Below are positions 50,925 through 58,769 of a stretch of DNA of 64,000 nucleotides, piece by piece. How positions within the stretch are numbered: position 1 is the first letter of the stretch; every line of letters starts with the position of its first letter. Made by a program: the position numbers and the translations under genes. Where the stretch lies: the NCBI RefSeq assembly GCF_005222485.1, contig NZ_CP029078.1:5421501-5485500 (forward strand), in the 5' to 3' direction. The DNA comes from Streptomyces griseoviridis (GTDB taxonomy: Bacteria > Actinomycetota > Actinomycetes > Streptomycetales > Streptomycetaceae). The notes under the pieces were generated by a model. That model was given only the letters and a program-made list of their open reading frames with translations. It did not search any database and was not told the origin of the DNA.

Positions 50925-51610
50925 GCCAGCCCGTATCCGACACCGCGCCTGGTGGTGATCAACGGCGGCCCCAGGGCGTCCAGTTTGCGCCGCAGATAGC
51001 TGATGTAGGTCTCCACGACGGTCGATTCGGGCGGGGTGTGCTCGTACTGCCAGACATGGCGCAGGAGTTGGTCCTTGGGCACGACCCGGCCGCCGTTGCG
51101 CACCAGGAACCGCAGCAGCGCGTACTCGGTGGGGGTCAGCTCCACCGAGCGGCCCGCGCGGTGCGCCGAGTACGTCGTCTCGTCCAGCTCCAGGTCGCCG
51201 TAGCGCAGCGGCGGCCGCTCGGGCAGCACGTCCGCGGTGCGGGTGCGGCGCAGCACGGCGGTGACCCGGGCGACCACCTCGTCGATGTTGAACGGCTTGG
51301 TGATGTAGTCGTCGCCGAAGCCGAGGGCGCCGACGATCTCCGCGGGCGAGTCCCGGGCGGTGACGAAGACCAGCGCCAACTCCGGCTGACGGGAGCGCAG
51401 TTCACGGCCGAGGGCGCGGCCGTCACCGTCCGGGAGCATCACGTCGAGCAGCGCCGCGTCGGGCCGGGTGCGCTCGGCTAGCGCGCGGGCCTCACGGACG
51501 GTGCCCGCGGTCATCACCTCGAAGCGGTGGTAGCGCAGGGCGATGGTGAGGACGTCCGCGATGCTCGGCTCGTCCTCCACCACCAGCACGGTGCCTGGAG
51601 CCGTCGTCAT
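50921..51610 (-). CDS. OmpR-family response regulator
   Basis: 229 residues. Receiver domain: acidic pocket EDE, phospho-Asp in LLDVMLPDGDG, Thr in VFVTARD, Lys in DDYITKPFN. C-terminal winged helix: VELTPTEYALLRFLVRNGGRVVPKDQLLRHVW and VVETYISYLRRKLD. Translationally coupled to the kinase. Divergent from an MMPL transporter 154 bp away, a likely target. Confidence 0.96.
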   Translation of the reverse strand: MTTAPGTVLVVEDEPSIADVLTIALRYHRFEVMTAGTVREARALAERTRPDAALLDVMLPDGDGRALGRELRSRQPELALVFVTARDSPAEIVGALGFGDDYITKPFNIDEVVARVTAVLRRTRTADVLPERPPLRYGDLELDETTYSAHRAGRSVELTPTEYALLRFLVRNGGRVVPKDQLLRHVWQYEHTPPESTVVETYISYLRRKLDALGPPLITTRRGVGYGLA

Positions 51611-51764
51611 GCCCCCAGTATCGGCCGGGCCGCGCGCGGCCGGGACCGCTCCGCCTTTGGAGTTCCTTGAGAGTCATGGGCTCCCGGTGTCGCCGGGCGC
51701 CGCGCGCTGCCGATCCTGGGCGCGGGACCCGGGGGACGACCGAGGACGACGAAGGGGTGCGCGC

Positions 51765-54206
51765 GTGACGGCATGGGCACGATGGTGCTACCGGCATCGG
51801 CTGGTGGTCCTGTTGATGTGGGTGGGGGCGCTCTGCGGGCTCGGGGTGTCCGCCTCGGCCGCGGGCACGGAGTACGCGAACGTCTTCTCGCTGCCCGACA
51901 CGGACTCCAAGCGCGCCTACGACCTGCTGGCGAAGGCGTTCCCCGACACCTCGGGGGACAGCGACACGGTGGTCTGGAAGGTCGACGACGGCTCGGTCGG
52001 CGACCGGGCGGTCCGCGACCGCGTCGAGCCCGCCCTCGACCGGATCGCGCGGATGCCGGGCGTCGGCGCGGTCGCCAGCCCCTACGCCGGGGACCGCGGC
52101 GCCGCCCAGATCAGCCGGGACGGCACCATCGCCTACGCGCAGGTGACCTTCACCCAGCGTGCCGACGAGATCCCCAAGCGGCTGGTCCAGGACGTCGTCG
52201 ACACCGCGAGGGACGCCCGACGCGACGGCCTCGACGTCGAGTTGGGCGGCCAGGCGATCCAGCGCGTGCAGGAACCGCCCAGCGGGCTCGCCGAGATCGT
52301 CGGCCTGGCCGCGGCGGCCGTCGTGCTGTTCCTGGCGTTCGGCTCGCTCTTCGCGATGCTGCTGCCGATCGCGGTCGCGGTCTTCGGCGTCGGCACCGGC
52401 CTGTTCACCACCCAACTCCTCAGCCACAGCACCGACATCCCCGACCTCGCGCCGCTGCTCGCCTCGCTGATCGGCCTCGGCGTCGGCATCGACTACGCCC
52501 TGTTCATCGTCACCCGGCACCGGCGCGGCCTGCTGCGCGGCCTCGACCCCGAGGAGTCGGCGGTCGTCGCCCTCAACACCTCGGGCCGGGCCGTGCTGTT
52601 CGCGGGCGGCACGGTCTGCATCGCGCTCGCCGGGATGCTGGTGACCGGCCTGCGGTTCCTGGACGGCGTGGTCATCGCCACCTCGCTGACCGTCGTGCTG
52701 AGCGTCCTGGCCGCCACCACCCTGCTGCCCGCGCTGCTCGGCTTCCTCGGCCCGCGGGTGCTCAGCCGCGCCCAGCGCGGGACCCTGGCCGAGCGGGGAC
52801 CGCGGGCGGAGCCGGAGCGGGCGGGCGGCCTCGCGGCCCGCTGGTCGCTGGGCGTGCAGAGGCGTCCGCGCCGGACCGCGCTGCTCGCGGCGGTCGCCAT
52901 GGCCGTCCTCGCGCTGCCGGTGCTCTCGCTGCGGCTCGGCGCCACCGACCAGGGCAACGACGACGCGTCGACGACCACCAGGAAGGCGTACGATCTGCTC
53001 GCCGAGGGCTTCGGGCCCGGCTTCAACGGGCCGCTCCAGGTGGTCAGTTCGGGCGGCGACAGCGCCGCGCTCGTCAAGGGCGTCGAGGCGACGGCGGGGG
53101 TGGCCAGGGTGACCGTGCTGCCGCCGGCCGGCGGGGTCACCCTGATCCAGGTCGTGCCGACCACGTCACCGCAGTCGGAGCGGACGGACCAGCTGATCGA
53201 CACCCTGCGCGACCGGGTCATCCCGGCGGCCGGGGCGGACGCGCACGTCGGCGGGGTGACGGCGGTCTCCAAGGACTTCGCGACGGTCACGGGGGACCGG
53301 TTGCCGCTGTTCGTCCTCACCATCATCGGCCTCGGCTTCCTGCTGCTGCTGATCGCCTTCAGGTCCCTGGTGGTGCCGCTGACGGCGGCCGTGATGAACC
53401 TGCTCGCCGCCGCGGCCTCGTTCGGGGTGCTCGTCGCGGTCTTCCAGTGGGGGTGGGGGCTCGACCTGCTGGGGCTCGGCAGGGAGGGCCCGATCAACGC
53501 CTTCCTGCCGGTCATCATGTTGTCGCTGCTGTTCGGGCTCTCCATGGACTACCAGGTCTTCCTGGTCAGCCGGATGCACGAGGAGTGGGCGCACACCCGG
53601 GACAACGCGCGCGCCGTGCGGGTGGGGCTCGCCGAGACCAGCCGGGTCATCAACTCCGCCGCCCTCATCATGGTCTGCGTGTTCCTGGCGTTCGTCCTCA
53701 GCGGCGACGGCAGCGCCGCCACGGCGGGCGTCGGGCTCGCGGCGGCGGTCGCGCTCGACGCGTTCATCCTGCGCACCGCGCTGGTGCCGGCCGTGATGCA
53801 TCTGCTCGGCGCCGCCAACTGGTGGCTGCCCGGCCGGCTGGACAGGTGGCTGCCGCACCTCGCCGTGGAGCCGGCCGAGAAGCCCGAACCCGCCCCCGCG
53901 CCCACCGAGGCGACCCCGGCCGACGGGCCCGCCTCGGTGGTGCACGGCTTCGTCCGCACCGACGAGGGCGACCCGGTCGAGGGCGCGTCGGTCACCCTGC
54001 TGTCGCGGGGCGGACGCCCACTGGACCGGGTGACCTCGCTGGCCGACGGCTCGTACATCGTGTCGGTGCCAGGACCGGGCGCCTACCTGCTGGCGGTCAC
54101 CTCGGCCGCCCACGGCTCCCGCGCCCGGCACGTGGTGGTGACGGACGGCCCCCTGGTCCAGGACGTGGAACTGACCGGCGACGAGGTGGACTCGGCCAGG
54201 CCCTAA
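51765..54206 (+). CDS. MMPL/RND-type transporter with C-terminal carboxypeptidase-regulatory-like domain
   Basis: 813 residues from GTG 51765 (GAAGGGGTGC upstream). Two blocks of TM helices flank two periplasmic-like domains: VVLLMWVGALCGLGVSASAAGTEY at the start, SLIGLGVGIDYALFIVTRHRRGL and LFGLSMDYQVFLVSRMHEEW as the paired TM4/TM10 proton-relay segments. The last 85 residues (SVVHGFVRTDEGDPVEGASVTLLSRGG...DGSYIVSVPGPGAYLL) are an Ig-like CarboxypepD_reg fold, normally not on MMPL proteins. Exports lipids or drugs. Confidence 0.92.
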   Translation: MTAWARWCYRHRLVVLLMWVGALCGLGVSASAAGTEYANVFSLPDTDSKRAYDLLAKAFPDTSGDSDTVVWKVDDGSVGDRAVRDRVEPALDRIARMPGVGAVASPYAGDRGAAQISRDGTIAYAQVTFTQRADEIPKRLVQDVVDTARDARRDGLDVELGGQAIQRVQEPPSGLAEIVGLAAAAVVLFLAFGSLFAMLLPIAVAVFGVGTGLFTTQLLSHSTDIPDLAPLLASLIGLGVGIDYALFIVTRHRRGLLRGLDPEESAVVALNTSGRAVLFAGGTVCIALAGMLVTGLRFLDGVVIATSLTVVLSVLAATTLLPALLGFLGPRVLSRAQRGTLAERGPRAEPERAGGLAARWSLGVQRRPRRTALLAAVAMAVLALPVLSLRLGATDQGNDDASTTTRKAYDLLAEGFGPGFNGPLQVVSSGGDSAALVKGVEATAGVARVTVLPPAGGVTLIQVVPTTSPQSERTDQLIDTLRDRVIPAAGADAHVGGVTAVSKDFATVTGDRLPLFVLTIIGLGFLLLLIAFRSLVVPLTAAVMNLLAAAASFGVLVAVFQWGWGLDLLGLGREGPINAFLPVIMLSLLFGLSMDYQVFLVSRMHEEWAHTRDNARAVRVGLAETSRVINSAALIMVCVFLAFVLSGDGSAATAGVGLAAAVALDAFILRTALVPAVMHLLGAANWWLPGRLDRWLPHLAVEPAEKPEPAPAPTEATPADGPASVVHGFVRTDEGDPVEGASVTLLSRGGRPLDRVTSLADGSYIVSVPGPGAYLLAVTSAAHGSRARHVVVTDGPLVQDVELTGDEVDSARP

Positions 54207-54937
54207 CCGGCCTTCCCGCCGGGGGCCGGCATCATCCTCGTCATCCCCGGCAGGAAGTCCGTGAACAGCTCGTGGACATCGAGGACGAGCGGGCGCAGCA
54301 CCCGGAACCGGGCCAGTGACACCCCGCGCGCGGTGAGCCGGGCGCCGCGCTCGGCCAGCCGGTAGCTGCGCTCGCGGCCCTCGGTGCGGTCGAAGACCCA
54401 GTACAGGACCAGGCCCATCTGGGACAGCCACATCAACTCCGGCAGTACCTCCCGCAGTTCCGGTGCCACCTTGGTCTTCGCGCCGCGCAGCACCTCCTGG
54501 TGGACGGCGATGGCCGCCACCCGCGCGTGCTCCGACTCCGGGGAGAACGGGCTGAGCGGGCTGTCCGGGTCGGCGGCGTTCTTGAAGAACTGCACGGCGA
54601 ACTCGTGGTACGGCTGCGCGATGTCCAGCCACACCTTCAGCACCCCCGCGAGCCGCGCCTGCAGGTCCGTCTCCCTGGCCAGCACCTCACGGACCGCCTC
54701 CTGGTGCTCGGCGGCGATCCGGTCGTAGAAGCCCTGGATGAGGTGTTCCTTGCCGGCGAAGTAGTAGTAGGCGTTGCCGACCGACACCCCGGCCTCCTGG
54801 GCGATGGCCCGCATGGTCGTCTTGTCGTACCCGCGCTCCTGGAAGAGGCGCATCGCGGTCTCCAGGATCAGCGCGCGGGTCTGCTCGGACTTGCTGGGGG
54901 ACCCGGCCCCGTCGGGGCCGTCGTTCTTCGCGGACAC
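54203..54937 (-). CDS. TetR family regulator
   Basis: 244 residues. HTH: TRALILETAMRLFQERGYDKTTMRAIAQEAGVSVGNAYYYFAGKEHLIQGFY. A long helical ligand domain follows. It ends 4 bp into the convergent MMPL gene. It is the last gene of a unit with the DCC and membrane protein genes, whose promoter carries two TTGAAC-xx-GTTCAA sites, its probable operators. Confidence 0.94.
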   Translation of the reverse strand: MSAKNDGPDGAGSPSKSEQTRALILETAMRLFQERGYDKTTMRAIAQEAGVSVGNAYYYFAGKEHLIQGFYDRIAAEHQEAVREVLARETDLQARLAGVLKVWLDIAQPYHEFAVQFFKNAADPDSPLSPFSPESEHARVAAIAVHQEVLRGAKTKVAPELREVLPELMWLSQMGLVLYWVFDRTEGRERSYRLAERGARLTARGVSLARFRVLRPLVLDVHELFTDFLPGMTRMMPAPGGKAG

Positions 54938-54946
54938 GGGAGGAGC

Positions 54947-55462
54947 CTAACGAGTGGCGCAGGCGTCGCCGACGCAGGCGGGCGGTGTGAAGGTCCAGCC
55001 GATGTCGGGGTGGTAGGTCCAGCCGTCCGGCTGCCGGTAGGTCCGCCCGTCCGAGTGCGGGCCCCGCCGCCGGCTCTCGCGCCACCGGGCGGCGGCCAGC
55101 ACGGCGCCCCTGGCGAAGGGGGCGCCGGCCGGGGTGGCGAGCCGGTATGCCAGCGGACGCTGCGCCCGCAGCGCCCACAGGACGACGATCCAGGCGGCCG
55201 TCGACCGGTAGACCTGCCCGGAGTCGGCGACCACGGTGACCTCGTCGAGGGTGGCCCGGTGGTCGAGGCCCGGGTAGCGCCTTCGGGCCTCCGCCGAGGC
55301 GGCGGGCAGCAGTTCGAGCGGCACCAGTTGGGGCTGGCGCACCAGCCAGTCGCGGAGGAAGGCGCAGAGTCCGCAGTCGGCGTCGTAGAGCACGGTGAGT
55401 CCACGGACCGGGACCCGCGCGGCGGCGGTGTCCCGGCTCCCGGTCGCCGGCACGGCTGTCAC
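54947..55462 (-). CDS. DCC-family thiol-disulfide oxidoreductase-like protein (DUF393)
   Basis: 171 residues, GTG start. The DxxCGLC core is seen as LYDADCGLCAFLRDWL, then VVADSGQVYRSTAAWIVVLWAL, as in the DCC family. Predicted thiol redox function, partner unknown. Overlaps the upstream membrane protein gene by 4 bp (GTGA). Confidence 0.92.
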   Translation of the reverse strand: MTAVPATGSRDTAAARVPVRGLTVLYDADCGLCAFLRDWLVRQPQLVPLELLPAASAEARRRYPGLDHRATLDEVTVVADSGQVYRSTAAWIVVLWALRAQRPLAYRLATPAGAPFARGAVLAAARWRESRRRGPHSDGRTYRQPDGWTYHPDIGWTFTPPACVGDACATR

Positions 55463-55866
55463 ACCGCGGTCGTCGGCGCGACCCAGCCCTGCGGCGGGAC
55501 GGGCGGCTGCTGCTCCCGCTCCATCACCCCGCGGCGCCGGATGCGGCTGAGGACGTACACGTTGCCGAGGTGCATCGCGCCGAGCACGAGGAGCACCACT
55601 CCCAGCTTGGTCGACAGCGCCTCGAAGACGCCACGGGCGCTGCCGATGGAGTCGTCGCCGGTCAGGTAGAGGGCGACGAAACCGAGGTTGACCAGGTAGA
55701 AGCCGACCACCAGCAGGTGGTTGACGGCGTCGGCGAGCTTCTCGTCGCCGTGCAGCACGTCGGAGAGGAAGACCCGTCCGTTGCGGCTGAGCGTGCGGGC
55801 CACCCAGATCGTCAGACCGATGCTGACGAACAGGTAGATGACGTAGGCGATGACCGTCAGGTCCAT
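55459..55866 (-). CDS. Small four-TM membrane protein
   Basis: 135 residues from the ATG at 55866 (AGAAGGGTGGGGGC upstream; a longer ORF would run through the operators). Hydrophobic segments at about 3-25, 43-62 and 84-103 (LTVIAYVIYLFVSIGLTIWVA; HLLVVGFYLVNLGFVALYL; TKLGVVLLVLGAMHLGNVYV). Leads the operon with DCC and TetR. No family recognised. Confidence 0.88.
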   Translation of the reverse strand: MDLTVIAYVIYLFVSIGLTIWVARTLSRNGRVFLSDVLHGDEKLADAVNHLLVVGFYLVNLGFVALYLTGDDSIGSARGVFEALSTKLGVVLLVLGAMHLGNVYVLSRIRRRGVMEREQQPPVPPQGWVAPTTAV

Positions 55867-55879
55867 GCCCCCACCCTTC

Positions 55880-55938
55880 TTGAACACGTTCAAAAAGCTG
55901 ACGGGGATGACTCTAGACCTGTTTTTGAACGTGTTCAA
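55880..55938 (-). promoter_or_regulatory. Promoter with two TetR-type operators
   Basis: Reading leftward, TTGAAC (-35, complement of 55933-55938), a 17-bp spacer and TAGAGT (-10, complement of 55910-55915) form an excellent vegetative promoter. The -35 lies inside operator 1 (55925-55938, TTGAAC-GT-GTTCAA). Operator 2 (55880-55893, TTGAAC-AC-GTTCAA) lies downstream of the start point. Both have the same palindromic arms, centred 45 bp apart. Confidence 0.85.
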
Positions 55939-55959
55939 CCGTTCGGGGGGCGTTCCGCG

Positions 55960-56370
55960 TCACGGCCGCCGGCCGAGCTCCGGCCGCTTCGTGTAGTCGG
56001 TGAACCCGATGACGTTCCCCCACGGGTCGGCGATCTCGACGGTCCAGCCGGTGGCCACCGGGAAGGGCTCGTCGAGCAGCCCGACCCCGGCCGCCCGCAG
56101 CGCCCGCGCCGCCTCGCGCGCGTCGCTCACCTCGATCCACACCCGCGCCGACGGCCACGGCGGCGGCCGGTGCCCGAACGCCTCCTCCACCCGCAGCAGC
56201 AGCCCCGGCGTCTCGCCGCCGACCGTCAGCACCGCGATCCCCGCCTCGTCGAGCCTGAACCCCACGGAGAACCCGGCGCGCTCGTAGAAGCCGACGGCCG
56301 CGCCGAGGTCGCCGACGGGCAGCAGGACGTTGTCGAAACCGAGCAGTTCGTACGACTGGTCATCTGACAT
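55960..56370 (-). CDS. VOC family protein (glyoxalase-like)
   Basis: 136 residues, two beta-alpha-beta-beta-beta modules: FDNVLLPVGDLGAAVGFYERAGFSVGFRLDEAGIAVLTV and ARVWIEVSDAREAARALRAAG...VEIADPWGNVIGFTDY. Metal-binding residues are not all obvious. Reaction unknown. Confidence 0.9.
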   Translation of the reverse strand: MSDDQSYELLGFDNVLLPVGDLGAAVGFYERAGFSVGFRLDEAGIAVLTVGGETPGLLLRVEEAFGHRPPPWPSARVWIEVSDAREAARALRAAGVGLLDEPFPVATGWTVEIADPWGNVIGFTDYTKRPELGRRP

Positions 56371-56555
56371 GCGGTCAGATTAAGTGCCGTACCCGGATGA
56401 ACGCGGCATTTCCCTGCCCCACTCCGCCGTCGCCGCGCTCAACTTCCCACCGCCGCCGCGCTCCGCCGTCTCGCCGACCCCGCGCTCCGCTTCCCGCCGC
56501 CCGGCGGTTTCCTGCAAGATGGTGCGTTCATCGTCCAAATGCACCGGAGAACGCC

Positions 56556-57026
56556 GTGACCGATCAACCGCCCCAGCAGCCCCCGTCCGGCTACGGCTAC
56601 CCCGGCCCGCACCCCCAACCCGGCCCGCCGCCGGGCCCCGGTGCCCCCTACGGCTACCCCCAGGGCGGCCAGCCCCAGGGCGGCTACCCGCCCCCCGGAT
56701 ACCCGCCGCCCGGCTACCCCCAGGGCGGCTACCCGCCCCCCGGCGGCTACGTCCCGCCCGGCACCTACACCGGCGACCCCAACGCCCCCTACGGCTACGA
56801 CCCGTTCGGGCGGCCCTACTCCGACAAGTCGAAGATCGTGGCCGGCATCCTGCAACTGGTCCTCGGCACCCTCGGCGTCGGACGGTTCTACATGGGCAAC
56901 GTCGGCATCGGCCTGGCCCAGCTGTTCACCTGCGGCGGCTTCGGCGTCTGGGCGCTCATCGACGGCATCCTGCTGCTGACCGGCAATCACCACACCGACT
57001 CCGAGGGCCGGATCCTGCGTGGCTGA
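56556..57026 (+). CDS. TM2 domain protein, copy 1, with Gly/Pro/Tyr-rich N-terminus
   Basis: 156 residues from GTG 56556, which follows CCGGAGAACGCC. Residues 1-85 are a disordered, Pro/Gly/Tyr-rich region with GYPPPGYPQGG repeats. The TM2 domain follows: SDKSKIVAGILQLVLGTLGVGRFYMGNVGIGLAQLFTCGGFGVWALIDGILLL. Paralogous to the gene at 57655. Function of TM2 proteins in bacteria is unknown. Overlaps the DUF2752 gene by 8 bp. Confidence 0.9.
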   Translation: MTDQPPQQPPSGYGYPGPHPQPGPPPGPGAPYGYPQGGQPQGGYPPPGYPPPGYPQGGYPPPGGYVPPGTYTGDPNAPYGYDPFGRPYSDKSKIVAGILQLVLGTLGVGRFYMGNVGIGLAQLFTCGGFGVWALIDGILLLTGNHHTDSEGRILRG

Positions 57027-57423
57027 CCTGCCCGCCGCGACCCTGCTGCGGCATCCGGCGGCGGCACCCCTCGCGGTGCTCGCCGCCGGCGCCGCCGGCG
57101 CTCTCCACCTCTACCGCACCGACCCGCACCAGCCCGGCGGGCTGCTGCCGCCGTGCCCGTTCCACCTGCTCACCGGCCTGCTCTGCCCGGCCTGCGGCGG
57201 CACCCGGATGGTCTACGACCTGATGCACGGCCACCTCGGGCAGGCCTGGCTCGACAACCGGCTGCTGCTGCTCGCCGCGCCCTTCGCGCTGGCCCTGGCG
57301 GGCCGCTGGGCGGTGGAGGGGCTGCGCGGCAGACGGTGGCGGCCCGCCCTCGGCCGCCGGGCGCAGGCGGCGATCCTGCTGACGGCGGTGGCCTGGACCA
57401 TCACGCGCAACCTCGTCGGCTGA
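57019..57423 (+). CDS. DUF2752 membrane protein
   Basis: 134 residues, GTG overlapping the TM2 stop. Cys-rich signature CPFHLLTGLLCPACGGTRMVYDLMHG between hydrophobic helices, as in DUF2752. Function unknown; TM2 and DUF2752 genes are commonly neighbours. Confidence 0.92.
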   Translation: MADLPAATLLRHPAAAPLAVLAAGAAGALHLYRTDPHQPGGLLPPCPFHLLTGLLCPACGGTRMVYDLMHGHLGQAWLDNRLLLLAAPFALALAGRWAVEGLRGRRWRPALGRRAQAAILLTAVAWTITRNLVG

Positions 57424-57530
57424 CGGGCGGAACTCCCCGAACCCGCCCAATCCGCGCGCGGATTGTCCGGATCCGATCACGGAACCGGCACGATCCCATG
57501 CTCATGTTTCTTTCACATCTTTACCTTCTT

Positions 57531-57536
57531 TAGACT
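57531..57536 (+). promoter_or_regulatory. -10-like TAGACT in an AT-rich stretch, followed by leader hairpins
   Basis: TAGACT follows an unusually T-rich segment (57506-57530) with only a weak -35. Downstream, 57572-57579 and 57585-57592 form an 8-bp stem (GCGCAGGG with CCCTGCGC). A leader of about 115 nt precedes the second TM2 gene. Confidence 0.4.
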
Positions 57537-57654
57537 CCCGAACCAGGGGGGAACGGCGGCGAGGCTTCGTCGCGCAGGGATCTCCCCTGCGCACACACCG
57601 GAGCACCCGTCCTGGGGGCTCCGCGTCCCTTTCACGGCACCAGGAGCAGCATCC

Positions 57655-57918
57655 ATGTCCGTCCCCACCCCGCAGGCCCCCTACGGCGTCGACCCGCAGG
57701 GCCGCCCGTACTCCGACAAGTCCAAGATCGTCGCGGGTATCCTCCAGATCTTCCTCGGCACCCTGGGCATCGGCCGCTTCTACGTCGGCTCGGTGGGCGT
57801 CGGCATCGCCCAGCTCCTCACCTGCGGCGGCCTCGGCGTCTGGGCCCTGATCGACGGTGTCATGTTCCTGGTCAGCAACGACCGCACGGACAAGCAGGGC
57901 AACATCCTGCGCGGCTGA
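57655..57918 (+). CDS. TM2 domain protein, copy 2
   Basis: 87 residues, ATG after AGGAGCAGC. Short N-terminus, then PYSDKSKIVAGILQIFLGTLGIGRFYVGSVGVGIAQLLTCGGLGVWALIDGVMFL. Differs from copy 1 chiefly in lacking the long disordered tail. Confidence 0.94.
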   Translation: MSVPTPQAPYGVDPQGRPYSDKSKIVAGILQIFLGTLGIGRFYVGSVGVGIAQLLTCGGLGVWALIDGVMFLVSNDRTDKQGNILRG

Positions 57919-57931
57919 CCGCCGCCCCGCC

Positions 57932-57977
57932 ACGCCCGAGGGCCCCGCTTCCAGCAGGAAGCGGGGCCCTCGGGCGT
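57932..57977. terminator. Bidirectional terminator between TM2 gene and sdhB
   Basis: Perfect 21-bp stem (57932-57952 with 57957-57977) around a 4-nt loop. The longest hairpin in the window, placed between convergent genes. Confidence 0.95.
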
Positions 57978-57989
57978 ACTGCGGGCGGG

Positions 57990-58769
57990 TCAGAAGCGGC
58001 GCGTGATCAGCGCCCGCTTCACCTCCTGGATCGCCTTGGTGACCTCGATGCCACGCGGGCAGGCGTCCGTGCAGTTGAACGTGGTGCGGCAACGCCACAC
58101 GCCGTCACGGTCGTTGAGGATCTCCAGGCGCTGCTCTCCGGCGTCGTCGCGCGAGTCGAAGATGAAGCGGTGCGCGTTGACGATCGCGGCCGGCCCGAAG
58201 TACTGGCCGTCGTTCCAGAAGACCGGGCAGGACGAGGTGCAGGCGGCGCACAGGATGCACTTCGTCGTGTCGTCGAACCGCTCGCGGTCCTCGGCCGTCT
58301 GCAACCGCTCACGCGTCGGCTCGTTGGTGTCCTTCGTGATCAGGAAGGGCATCACGTCCCGGTACGCCTGGAAGAACGGCTCCATGTCGACGACCAGGTC
58401 CTTCAGGACCGTCAGACCCTTGATGGGCTCGACCGTGATCGGCTTCTCGGGGTTGATGTCCTTGATCAGCGTCTTGCAGGCGAGCCGGTTCTTGCCGTTG
58501 ATCCGCATCGCGTCCGAGCCGCAGATGCCGTGGGCGCAGGAACGCCGGAAGGTCAGCGTGCCGTCGACGTCCCACTTGATCTTGTGGAGGCCGTCGAGGA
58601 CGCGCTCCTTGGGGTCGATCTCCAGCGGGAAGTCTTCCCAGGTCGCCTCCGCCGAGACCTCCGGGTTGAACCGGCGGACGCGGAAGGTGACGGTGATGTA
58701 GGGGGAGTCGGCGAAGCCGGGCTCGGGCTGGCCGGCCGCGTCCGCCTTGTCCAGAACAGGGGTAGCCAT
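57990..58769 (-). CDS. sdhB: Succinate dehydrogenase iron-sulfur subunit
   Basis: 259 residues. Ferredoxin-type [2Fe-2S] ligands in RRSCAHGICGSDAM and NRLAC; [4Fe-4S] and [3Fe-4S] clusters in CILCAACTSSCP and CTDACPRGIEV. Passes electrons from SdhA to the membrane quinone site. ATG overlaps the sdhA stop by one base. Confidence 0.97.
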   Translation of the reverse strand: MATPVLDKADAAGQPEPGFADSPYITVTFRVRRFNPEVSAEATWEDFPLEIDPKERVLDGLHKIKWDVDGTLTFRRSCAHGICGSDAMRINGKNRLACKTLIKDINPEKPITVEPIKGLTVLKDLVVDMEPFFQAYRDVMPFLITKDTNEPTRERLQTAEDRERFDDTTKCILCAACTSSCPVFWNDGQYFGPAAIVNAHRFIFDSRDDAGEQRLEILNDRDGVWRCRTTFNCTDACPRGIEVTKAIQEVKRALITRRF

